Assembly: GCF_003946115.1 (NCBI RefSeq)
Contig: NZ_RHOH01000005.1
Span: 1-64,000 of the forward strand
Source: Lacticaseibacillus daqingensis
Lineage (GTDB): Bacteria > Bacillota > Bacilli > Lactobacillales > Lactobacillaceae
Direction: 5' to 3'
DNA length: 64,000 bases
This document shows, piece by piece, positions 8,166-14,836 of this stretch. The position numbers were made by a program, and so were the translations under genes. Within the stretch, counting starts at the first letter, position 1; each line of letters opens with the position of its first letter. Under the pieces are notes generated by a model, which did not search any database, was not told where the DNA came from, and worked only from the letters and a program-made list of their open reading frames with translations.

Positions 8166-9803
8166 ATGGCGAAGCAAACACAGGCGGCACAGCCGCAGCG
8201 CAGCAATAAGGAAATGATGCTGCGCGGATCGGCCTGGATGACCGCCGGCAGCATTCTGTCGCGCGTGCTGGGCGCGATTTACATCATCCCGTGGCGCATC
8301 TGGCTGGGGGCGGCGTACCTGACCGCCAATGCCTTGTTCACCAAGGGGTACCAGGTCTACAGCATTTTCCTGATCATCTCGACCGCTGGGGTGCCGGGGT
8401 CGATCTCCAAGCAAATCGCCCACTACAACGCGATGAATGAGTACAAGACGGGCTTTCGGCTGTTCTCGGCCGGCACCATCGCCATGGCGATCATGGGGGT
8501 CATCTCCTGTGGCCTGCTGTGGCTGCTGGCCCCGGTGCTGGCGCTGCATGATGCGGCGCTGACGCAGGTGTTTCGCACGCTGGCCTGGCCGCTGTTGATC
8601 ATTCCGGTGCTCAGCATCATCCGCGGGTTCTTCCAGGGCTATAACGAAATGGCGCCCAGCGCCTTGAGCCAGTTCATCGAGCAGGTGGCCCGGATCATCT
8701 ACATGCTGATCATGACCTACGCGATCATGCGCACAGGCAGTGGCAACTATGTGGAAGCGGTGGCGCAGTCCACCTTCGCCGCGTTCATCGGTGCGGTGTT
8801 CGGGCTGGGGCTTTTGGTGATTTACTTTTTCCGGCAAAAAGATCGGTTCACCGAGCTGGCGGCCAACAGCGCCGACAATCTGCAGATCTCAACGCAACGC
8901 ATCTTGCTTGAAATCGTGCAGCAGGCGGTGCCGTTCATCATCATGGGCTCGGCCATCAACCTGTATTACATCATCGACCAGTACACCTTCCCGAAGATGA
9001 TGCTGACGCATTTCATCGCGTCCAAGACCGTCCTGGACGAGCTGTACGCCTTGTTCGCCGGCAACGCCAACAAGCTGATCATGATCGTGGTCAGCCTGGC
9101 GGTCGCGATGGCCTCCACGGCGCTTCCGCTGCTGGCGGCGGCCAAAACGCGCGCCGTGGGGCGGGAAATCGCGGACACGATCACCAACATCCTGCAGCTG
9201 TTCTTTGTCGTGATGATCCCCTGTGCGTTCGGGATGGCTGCCGTGGCGCAGCCGCTGTACGTGCTGTTTTACGGCTACGACCGCCTAGGGATTTCGATTC
9301 TAGAGCTGTCGGCCTTTCTGGCGGTCTTTCTCGGGTTGTTCACTGTGCTGGCCTCGATTCTGCAGGGGCTGTTCCACAACCGGTTGGCGATCCGCACCAT
9401 GCTGGTGGGGATGGCGGTCAAGGCGGTGTGCCAATGGCCGGCCATCGTCTTTTGCGGCGTGTACGGGCCAACGCTGGCAACCATGCTGGGGATGACGGCG
9501 TCCATCGTCTGGATGCTCAATGACCTACGTCAGCTGTATCACTTCAAGGTGCGGCAAACGGCGCGGCGGCTGGTCGGGATCGTCGGGTTTTCCGTCATCA
9601 TGGCCGTGGTCGTTCGGGCGCTGGTCTGGGCGCTGTCCAACGTGTTCAACCCGGCCAGCGGCATGCAGTCGGTGTTGATGCTGGTGATCGTGCTGCCAGT
9701 TGGCGTGGGGATCTATGGCTACGCGGTGCTCAAAACGCGCTTAGCTGACCTGATCATCGGGGCGCGCGTTGGCGGGATTCGCCGGCGCCTGCACATCGGG
9801 TGA
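8166..9803 (+). CDS. Lipid-linked polysaccharide flippase (YtgP/MurJ-like, MOP superfamily)
   Basis: A 545-residue membrane protein with about 14 hydrophobic segments and the architecture of the MATE/MOP-type polysaccharide flippases; Bacillus YtgP and lactobacillar homologues flip lipid II or related wall precursors across the membrane. Typical features are the N-terminal RGSAWMTAGSILSRVLGAIY segment and the basic residues in helices facing the cavity (YFFRQKD). The ATG at 8166 is chosen because GGGAG lies 8 bases upstream and the codons before it do not look coding. The gene is 4 bases from the following pseudouridine synthase gene, so the two are an operon. Direct function (lipid II versus other glycolipid) is inferred. 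Confidence 0.88.
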   Translation: MAKQTQAAQPQRSNKEMMLRGSAWMTAGSILSRVLGAIYIIPWRIWLGAAYLTANALFTKGYQVYSIFLIISTAGVPGSISKQIAHYNAMNEYKTGFRLFSAGTIAMAIMGVISCGLLWLLAPVLALHDAALTQVFRTLAWPLLIIPVLSIIRGFFQGYNEMAPSALSQFIEQVARIIYMLIMTYAIMRTGSGNYVEAVAQSTFAAFIGAVFGLGLLVIYFFRQKDRFTELAANSADNLQISTQRILLEIVQQAVPFIIMGSAINLYYIIDQYTFPKMMLTHFIASKTVLDELYALFAGNANKLIMIVVSLAVAMASTALPLLAAAKTRAVGREIADTITNILQLFFVVMIPCAFGMAAVAQPLYVLFYGYDRLGISILELSAFLAVFLGLFTVLASILQGLFHNRLAIRTMLVGMAVKAVCQWPAIVFCGVYGPTLATMLGMTASIVWMLNDLRQLYHFKVRQTARRLVGIVGFSVIMAVVVRALVWALSNVFNPASGMQSVLMLVIVLPVGVGIYGYAVLKTRLADLIIGARVGGIRRRLHIG

Positions 9804-9807
9804 GCGC

Positions 9808-10518
9808 ATGCGACTAGACCGTTTATTGAGCCACCTTCAGTACGGCACGCGCAAGGAAGTGCGACGCATCATCAAAAAGCCGCGCGTCATGGTTGACGGT
9901 GTGCTGATCCGCGACCCCGGGTTCGACGTGCCCAGCACCGCGGTGGTCACGCTGGACGGGCAGGTGCTCGACCAGGACCTCGCCGTGTACTACTTGATGA
10001 ACAAGCCGGCCGGCGTCATCACGGCCACGACCGATGCGCATGACCGCACTGTTGTGGACTTGATCGCTGAAGCAGACCGCCGCCCGGGGCTGTACCCGGT
10101 CGGCCGGCTGGACAAAGACACGACGGGATTGCTGCTTTTGACCAATGACGGCACCCTCGGCCACAACCTGCTGGCGCCGGGTAAGCACGTCCCCAAAACC
10201 TACGAGGCCACCCTGCTGGTGCCGCTGACGCCGGAGATGGCAACGCAGCTCGCGCAGGGCATCGCCTTCAAGGACTTCACTAGCCAGCCGGCTCGCGTGG
10301 CGGTGGTACCGGACACGGCCGCCAAGCGCGTGCGCCTGACCATCGGGGAAGGCAAGTACCACCAGGTCAAGCGGATGTTCAAGCGCGTCGGTAACGAGGT
10401 GCTGGCGCTGCACCGCCTGAGCATGGGGCCGCTGACGCTGTCGGCCACGCTTGCGGCGGGGACGTACCGGCCGCTGACCGAAGACGAGCTGGCGCGCATC
10501 AAGGCACTGACGAAATGA
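9808..10518 (+). CDS. rsuA: 16S rRNA pseudouridine(516) synthase, RsuA family
   Basis: A 236-residue RsuA/RluB/E/F-type pseudouridine synthase that isomerises a uridine of ribosomal RNA, most likely U516 of 16S rRNA. An S4 RNA-binding domain (MRLDRLLSHLQYGTRKEVRR, residues 1-60) precedes the catalytic domain with the hallmark GRLDKDTTGLLLLTNDG (catalytic Asp in GRLD, near residue 101) and the KTY and GKYHQVKRM motifs. The ATG at 9808 follows the flippase stop by 4 bases, implying translational coupling. Position specificity within the family (RsuA versus RluB) is by best overall fit. Confidence 0.92.
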   Translation: MRLDRLLSHLQYGTRKEVRRIIKKPRVMVDGVLIRDPGFDVPSTAVVTLDGQVLDQDLAVYYLMNKPAGVITATTDAHDRTVVDLIAEADRRPGLYPVGRLDKDTTGLLLLTNDGTLGHNLLAPGKHVPKTYEATLLVPLTPEMATQLAQGIAFKDFTSQPARVAVVPDTAAKRVRLTIGEGKYHQVKRMFKRVGNEVLALHRLSMGPLTLSATLAAGTYRPLTEDELARIKALTK

Positions 10519-10528
10519 AGACAAAGAG

Positions 10529-10562
10529 ACGGCCCACGCAGGGAGATGCGTGGGCCGTTTTT
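10529..10562 (+). terminator. Terminator after rsuA
   Basis: ACGGCCCACGCA pairs perfectly with TGCGTGGGCCGT, loop GGGAGA, followed by TTTTT. Confidence 0.92.
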
Positions 10563-10651
10563 GGGGGGTGTGGGGCTGAAGGTTTCCTCGGCTTCCGGTT
10601 GGCTTTGTCTCGGGGACGTCTAACCAAGCAGTCTGGGTGACGTACTTGCTA

Positions 10652-10885
10652 CCTTGCTTCCGTTCGGCTTCGCTTCGCTCCGCAGCAGTGCCTTGCTTCC
10701 GTTCGGCTTCGCCTCGCTCCGCAGCAGTGCCTTGCTTCCGTTCGGCTTCGCCTCGCTCCGCAGCAGTGCCTTGCTTCCGTTCGGTTTCGCCTTGCTCCGC
10801 AGCAGTGCCTTGCTTCCGTTCGGCTTTGCCTTGCTCCGCAGCAGTGCCTTGCTTCCGTTCGGTTTCGCCTTGCGCCGCAGCAAAG
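10652..10885. repeat. Six tandem copies of a 39-bp unit
   Basis: Units start at 10652, 10691, 10730, 10769, 10808 and 10847; each reads CCTTGCTTCCGTTCGGCTTC and then GCCTCGCTCCGCAGCAGTG with few changes. The unit occurs once in the mirrored arm at about 12747-12786, so the array grew after the arms were duplicated. Being 39 bp it keeps frame, but no start or ribosome binding site suggests translation. Confidence 0.93.
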
Positions 10886-11178
10886 CCTGCTTACTGCTTT
10901 CCAGTCTTCGTCGAGCGCCGTGGCGCAACGCGGGAGCGGCTAGCGACGCACAGGCACTCGGGCCCAAGTGCGGGCCCGGGCGTTGTCCCGAGGGCTTCTA
11001 GCCATGCAGTCTGGGCAACGTACTTTCCGACTTGCTTACTTCTTTGCAGTCTTCGTCGAGCTACGCAAAGCAACGCGGAAGCGACTAGCCACGCCTAAAC
11101 ACTCGGGGCCAAGTGCGCCCCAAGCGCTTAGGCGAAGCTACTCGTTCCGCTAAGTGCGCTTTGCTTCGCTCTGGGGAC

Positions 11179-11209
11179 AAAAAACTCACGCTGATTTCTC
11201 AACGTGAGT
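11179..11209 (-). terminator. Terminator of the left tRNA-Leu gene
   Basis: On the minus strand ACTCACG...CGTGAGT is followed by TTTTTT. It is the mirror copy of the terminator at 12421-12452. Confidence 0.85.
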
Positions 11210-11225
11210 CATGGGTTATTGCCAA

Positions 11226-11309
11226 TGCCGCAAACAGGAGTCGAACCTGCACATGGATAACCATACAGCGACCTGAACACTGCGCGTCTGCCAATTCCGC
11301 CATTGCGGC
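11226..11309 (-). tRNA. tRNA-Leu (CAG), left copy
   Basis: An 84-nt class II tRNA read on the minus strand: acceptor GCCGCAA/TTGCGGC, discriminator A, anticodon CAG. Identical to the copy at 12321-12404, in the opposite orientation. It decodes CTG, the most used Leu codon here. CCA is not encoded. Confidence 0.95.
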
Positions 11310-11322
11310 AACAACAGGATTA

Positions 11323-11351
11323 ATTATAGCAAGGCACCGTCACTTTGCCAA
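11323..11351 (-). promoter_or_regulatory. Promoter of the left tRNA-Leu gene
   Basis: On the minus strand TTGGCA, 17-bp spacer, extended -10 TG-C-TATAAT. The same hexamers and spacing occur before the right copy, while the spacer sequences have diverged. Confidence 0.85.
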
Positions 11352-11435
11352 GCCCGAATGTGCGCTTTTTGGATTTTTTCTCATGCTAGATTCATCTGGG
11401 CGCGGTGCGGTATAATCAGCGGCGAGGTGAGTGCA

Positions 11436-12275
11436 GTGAAACAACTTTCAGAGGCGCTGGTGCGTCAGGTGATTCAACCGCGACTGGCGCAAAGTCACAA
11501 GGGGACATTCGGTCGGGTGCTCGTGATTGGCGGCAATGCCCATTTTGGCGGTGCCGCAATTCTGGCGGCCAGTGCAGCGGTGTACGCCGGCGCAGGGCTC
11601 GTGACCGTGGCCACCGATCCGGTGAACGCAGCGGCGTTGCACGCGCGATTGCCTGAGGCGATGGTGATTCCCTATGATGGCCCGCGACTGCGGCACACGG
11701 TTCCCGAAGCGGACGTGGTGTTGATTGGCCCGGGGCTGGGCACGAACGAGACGGCATGGGCGATTTTGACGCAAACGCTCGCAGCGGCAGCGCTGACGCC
11801 AGCGCAAACGCTGATCTTGGACGGCTCGGCGCTGACCCTGATCGCGGCGCATCACGTGACCGTGACGCACGCCGCCACAGTGTGGACGCCACACCAGATG
11901 GAGTGGCAACGGCTGAGCGGTGTGGCGGTGGCGGCACAAACCGCGGCCGCTAACTTAGCGGCCGCCGCAACGTTGCCAGGGACGGTGGTGGTTAAAAGTC
12001 ACCGGACGCAGCTTTTCACCCCTACGGCGAGCTACGAGAACCCGATCGGGACACCGGCGCAGGCTACTGGCGGCTCCGGGGATACGCTGGCCGGGATCCT
12101 TGCCGCGTTCATCGGCCAGTTCGGCTACCGCGATGCGACGATCGGCGCGGCAGTGTACACGCACAGCGCGATCGCGATGCAGCTCTCCGAGACGCAGTAC
12201 GTGGCCTTGCCGACCCGCGTGATCGCCGCGCTGCCGGCTTACATGGCGCAGATGGCGCAAAAATATTCCGAATAA
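11436..12275 (+). CDS. nnrD: ADP-dependent NAD(P)H-hydrate dehydratase
   Basis: A 279-residue member of the YjeF C-terminal (ribokinase-like) family. It repairs hydrated NADH and NADPH by ADP-dependent dehydration. Seen are the N-terminal KGTFGRVLVIGG, the AGAGLVTVAT core, and the nucleotide loop TGGSGDTLAGILAAFIGQ around residue 213. The GTG at 11436 is chosen because GAGGTGA lies 5 bases upstream; a TATAAT box at 11411-11416 precedes it, so the longer ATG frame would start before the transcript. The epimerase half found fused in other bacteria is absent, as in many lactobacilli. The gene sits alone between the two mirrored tRNA-Leu arms. Confidence 0.9.
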   Translation: MKQLSEALVRQVIQPRLAQSHKGTFGRVLVIGGNAHFGGAAILAASAAVYAGAGLVTVATDPVNAAALHARLPEAMVIPYDGPRLRHTVPEADVVLIGPGLGTNETAWAILTQTLAAAALTPAQTLILDGSALTLIAAHHVTVTHAATVWTPHQMEWQRLSGVAVAAQTAAANLAAAATLPGTVVVKSHRTQLFTPTASYENPIGTPAQATGGSGDTLAGILAAFIGQFGYRDATIGAAVYTHSAIAMQLSETQYVALPTRVIAALPAYMAQMAQKYSE

Positions 12276-12278
12276 GAG

Positions 12279-12307
12279 TTGGCAAACGCGGCGCGCCTTG
12301 TTATAAT
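12279..12307 (+). promoter_or_regulatory. Promoter of the right tRNA-Leu gene
   Basis: TTGGCA (12279-12284), 17-bp spacer, extended -10 TG-T-TATAAT (12299-12307). A near-consensus strong promoter beginning 4 bases after the nnrD stop. Confidence 0.88.
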
Positions 12308-12320
12308 CATTTATGTTGTT

Positions 12321-12404
12321 GCCGCAATGGCGGAATTGGCAGACGCGCAGTGTTCAGGTCGCTGTATGGTTATCCATGTGCAGGTTCGACTCCTGTTTGC
12401 GGCA
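12321..12404 (+). tRNA. tRNA-Leu (CAG), right copy
   Basis: An 84-nt class II tRNA: acceptor GCCGCAA/TTGCGGC, anticodon CAG at 12355-12357, discriminator A at 12404. Its discriminator and anticodon fit the TGGT and CTG positions of the leuS T-box. CCA is not encoded. Confidence 0.96.
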
Positions 12405-12420
12405 TTGGCAATAACCCATG

Positions 12421-12452
12421 ACTCACGTTGAGAAATCAGCGTGAGTTTTTTT
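12421..12452 (+). terminator. Terminator of the right tRNA-Leu gene
   Basis: ACTCACG pairs with CGTGAGT (loop TTGAGAAATCAG with further internal pairing), followed by seven T. Confidence 0.9.
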
Positions 12453-12965
12453 ATCCCCAGAGCGAAGCAAAGCGCACTTAGCGGAACGAGTAGCTTCGTC
12501 TAAGCGCTTGGGGCGCACTTGGCCCCGAGTGTTTAGGCGTGGCTAGTCGCTTCCGCGTTGCTTTGCGTAGCTCGACGAAGACTGCAAAGAAGTAAGCAAG
12601 TCGGAAAGTACGTTGCCCAGACTGCATGGCTAGAAGCCCTCGGGACAACGCCCGGGCCCGCACTTGGGCCCGAGTGCTTGTGCGTCGCTAGCCGCTCCCA
12701 CGTTGCGCCACGGCGCTCGACGAAGACTGGAAAGCAGTAAGCATGCTTTGCTGCGGCGCAAGGCGAAACCGAACGGAAGCAAGGCAGAAAGTATGCCAAC
12801 CAGACTGTATGGTTAGACCCCCCGCGTGTCAAAGCTTGTGGCCGCACGACCATCGCCACGGCGCTCGACGAAGACTGGGAAGCAATCAGCCAGTCGAACA
12901 GCCCGTCACCAAGATTGCATGGGCAGACCCCCCGGGCCAAAGCTAGCCCCGACATCACCTCGCCC
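12453..12965. repeat. Cluster of dispersed GC-rich repeat modules
   Basis: Non-coding stretch built from repeated modules: GGCGCTCGACGAAGACTG at about 12711 and again at about 12861, CCAGACTGTATGG / AAGATTGCATGGGCAGACCCCCCG variants, and the hairpin block GGGGCGCACTTGGCCCC at about 12510-12526. The same modules appear near 10890-11170, 36690-36985 and 59811-60055. No open frame has a ribosome binding site; I see no gene in it. Confidence 0.8.
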
Positions 12966-12980
12966 ACGCAAACAAAACAG

Positions 12981-13009
12981 TTGCCAACGGCCGGTTGGCG
13001 CGCTAAAAT
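12981..13009 (+). promoter_or_regulatory. Promoter of the ABC exporter operon
   Basis: TTGCCA, 17-bp spacer, TAAAAT. It directs a leader of about 90 nt that contains a terminator-like hairpin. Confidence 0.7.
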
Positions 13010-13034
13010 TTCACCTAATGGTGTTATCGAATCG

Positions 13035-13086
13035 GCGTCACGGATCCTTAGTCCTTACTAGGCTTAGGATCCGTGACGCTTTTTTC
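13035..13086 (+). terminator. Leader terminator (possible attenuator) before the ABC exporter
   Basis: GCGTCACGGATCCT pairs with AGGATCCGTGACGC, followed by TTTTTT; it ends only 9 bases before the GGAGGG ribosome binding site of the exporter gene and 70 bases after a good promoter. No alternative antiterminator or leader peptide with a ribosome binding site was found. It may instead simply end read-through. Confidence 0.8.
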
Positions 13087-13105
13087 GTTGGAATGGAGGG
13101 ATCGT

Positions 13106-14836
13106 GTGTTTCGAATCGTGATGGCCCACACACACGGGCGCGCGCGGTGGTGCTTCTTTCTCGCGCCGCTGGTGATGCTGGGCGAGGTGTTTTGCGACTT
13201 GCAACAGCCCACGCTGATGGCGAACATCATCGACCACGGGCTGGCGAAGGGCGACATGGCCTTTGTGGTGCACGAGGCCGTGTGGATGCTGGGGTTTGCA
13301 CTGCTTGGGCTGGTCGCCGGCGCCAGCACCGGCGTGCTTGGCAGCTACGCGTCGCTGGCGATGGGGCAGCAACTGCGAGAGCACATGCTGGCGGTGGCGC
13401 TGAACAGTCGCAAGGCGGACGGGCTCGCGCCGGCCACGCTGATCACCCGCATCACCAACGATGTGACGCAGATGCAGAACTTGGTGATGATGGTCACCCG
13501 CGGCATGGTGCGCTCTCCGATGCTGATGCTGGGAGGGATCGTGATGTCGGTGATCGTCAGCCCGGCGCTCGCGCCGATCCTGTTTGTGACGCTACCGGCG
13601 CTGATCATTTTCATGCTGGTGATCGTGCGGCGCAGCCTGCCGAAGTACCTGGCGATGCAGCAAAGCGTTGACGACATGAACCGGGTGATGCGCGAGAACT
13701 TGCAAGGGGCCAAAACTATCAAGTCATACGTGTTAGAGCCGCACCAGCGCGCGCAGTTCACGGCGACCAATGACACCTTGCTGGCGCGCTCACAGGCCGC
13801 GGCGATGGCCACGGTGACGTTGGCGCCGGTGATTCAGCTCGTCTTGAACCTCGGGGTGGTCGTTGCCTTGGCGTATGGGGGGAGCCTTGCCATTCGCAGC
13901 ACGATCTCGACCGGACAGATCATCGCGTTTGTCAACTACATGATTCAGATCACCACCGCGATGATCGGGACGGTCAACATCATCACCGCCTTTTCGCGCG
14001 CCATCACGTCGGCCGGACGCGTGCAGGCCGTGCTGGTCGAGGCCCAAGGCGCGGTGCCGATGGGCAGTCCTGCGAACGCGCCGACGGGCAGTGCCATCCA
14101 GTTTGACCACGTGACCTTCGGCTACGCGGCCAGCATGCCGATCCTCAACGACATCAGTTTCACGGTGCCGGACGGGCAGTGGCTGGGCATCATCGGCACG
14201 ACGGGCAGTGGCAAAACCAGCCTGATCAACCTGATGACGCGCGCGTTTGACGCTTACACGGGCACGATTCGTATCGGCGGCGTGGACGTGCAGACGCTTG
14301 ACCTCGCCGCGGTGCACCGCAAGGTCAAGGTGGCCACGCAAGACGCGCAGCTGTTCTCGGGCACGGTGCAAACCAACCTGACGTACGGTGCGCCGGCGGC
14401 TGATGCGGCCGCCTTGACCGAAGGGGCCTATGTGGCGAACGCGGACGAGTTCCTGGCGACGCTGCCGGCGGGCATGGCGGCGCCGGTGGAACAGCACGGC
14501 AAGAATTTTTCCGGTGGGCAGCGACAGCGCCTGAACATCGCGCGCGCCGTGGTGCCGGATGCGGACATTCTGGTGCTGGACGATGCGACCAGCGCGGTGG
14601 ACCAAACCACCAACGCGACGATCCAGCGGCGGCTGATGCAGGCGCGGGCCAACCGCACCACGGTGATCATCTCGCAGCGCGTGGCGAACCTGATGCACGC
14701 GCAGGAGATCCTGGTGCTGCAAGGCGGGCGCATCACGGCGCGCGGGACGCACGCCGAGCTCCTGCGCATCTCGCCGTTTTACGCGCAACTGGTGCAGACA
14801 CAGTTAGGAGGTGGCCGTCATGCAACTCATGCCTAG
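13106..14836 (+). CDS. Heterodimeric ABC multidrug exporter, subunit with degenerate ATP site
   Basis: A 576-residue half-transporter: six-helix membrane domain (residues 15-320) and C-terminal ATPase. Walker A GTTGSGKTS is near residue 364 and signature FSGGQRQRLNIARAV near 468. Walker B reads ILVLDDATSAVD (about 488-499), so the catalytic Glu is Asp, and the switch His is Gln (IISQRVANL, about 524). Such a subunit pairs with a canonical partner, as in LmrCD/BmrCD-type drug exporters. GTG at 13106 is chosen for GGAGGG 5 bases upstream. It overlaps the next gene by 17 bases. Drug export is inferred from the family. Confidence 0.92.
   Translation: MFRIVMAHTHGRARWCFFLAPLVMLGEVFCDLQQPTLMANIIDHGLAKGDMAFVVHEAVWMLGFALLGLVAGASTGVLGSYASLAMGQQLREHMLAVALNSRKADGLAPATLITRITNDVTQMQNLVMMVTRGMVRSPMLMLGGIVMSVIVSPALAPILFVTLPALIIFMLVIVRRSLPKYLAMQQSVDDMNRVMRENLQGAKTIKSYVLEPHQRAQFTATNDTLLARSQAAAMATVTLAPVIQLVLNLGVVVALAYGGSLAIRSTISTGQIIAFVNYMIQITTAMIGTVNIITAFSRAITSAGRVQAVLVEAQGAVPMGSPANAPTGSAIQFDHVTFGYAASMPILNDISFTVPDGQWLGIIGTTGSGKTSLINLMTRAFDAYTGTIRIGGVDVQTLDLAAVHRKVKVATQDAQLFSGTVQTNLTYGAPAADAAALTEGAYVANADEFLATLPAGMAAPVEQHGKNFSGGQRQRLNIARAVVPDADILVLDDATSAVDQTTNATIQRRLMQARANRTTVIISQRVANLMHAQEILVLQGGRITARGTHAELLRISPFYAQLVQTQLGGGRHATHA

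Larger units (their letters stand above)
10845..11316. repeat. Left arm of a 0.47-kb inverted repeat
   Basis: Its reverse complement is nearly identical to 12314-12786, with stretches of more than 200 bp unchanged and only scattered substitutions. The arm contains a tRNA-Leu gene, its terminator and members of a dispersed GC-rich repeat (a CTTCGTCGAGC module and a hairpin CGGGCCC/GGGCCCG at about 10959-10981). The spacer between arms (997 bp) holds the NAD(P)HX dehydratase gene. Homology continues, more weakly, through the tRNA promoters and into the tandem array. Confidence 0.93.
12314..12786. repeat. Right arm of the 0.47-kb inverted repeat
   Basis: Mirror copy of 10845-11316. It carries the plus-strand tRNA-Leu gene and terminator, and the same dispersed repeat modules. 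It ends with a single copy of the unit that is repeated six times in the left arm. Confidence 0.93.

Noticed and set aside
10652-10885. Regular repeats as a CRISPR array
   Set aside because: Units are directly adjacent without unique spacers, and no cas gene is present.
10620-11150. Several frames of 60-150 codons in the repeat island
   Set aside because: They only translate the 39-bp repeat (LPFGFA-like, CFRSAS-like strings) and have no ribosome binding site; the same holds for the mirrored frames at 12478-12967 and those at 36620-36835.
13019-13104. Leader peptide for attenuation of the ABC exporter
   Set aside because: The ATG at 13019 lies at the predicted transcript start, has no ribosome binding site, and the frame runs on through the terminator into the exporter gene.
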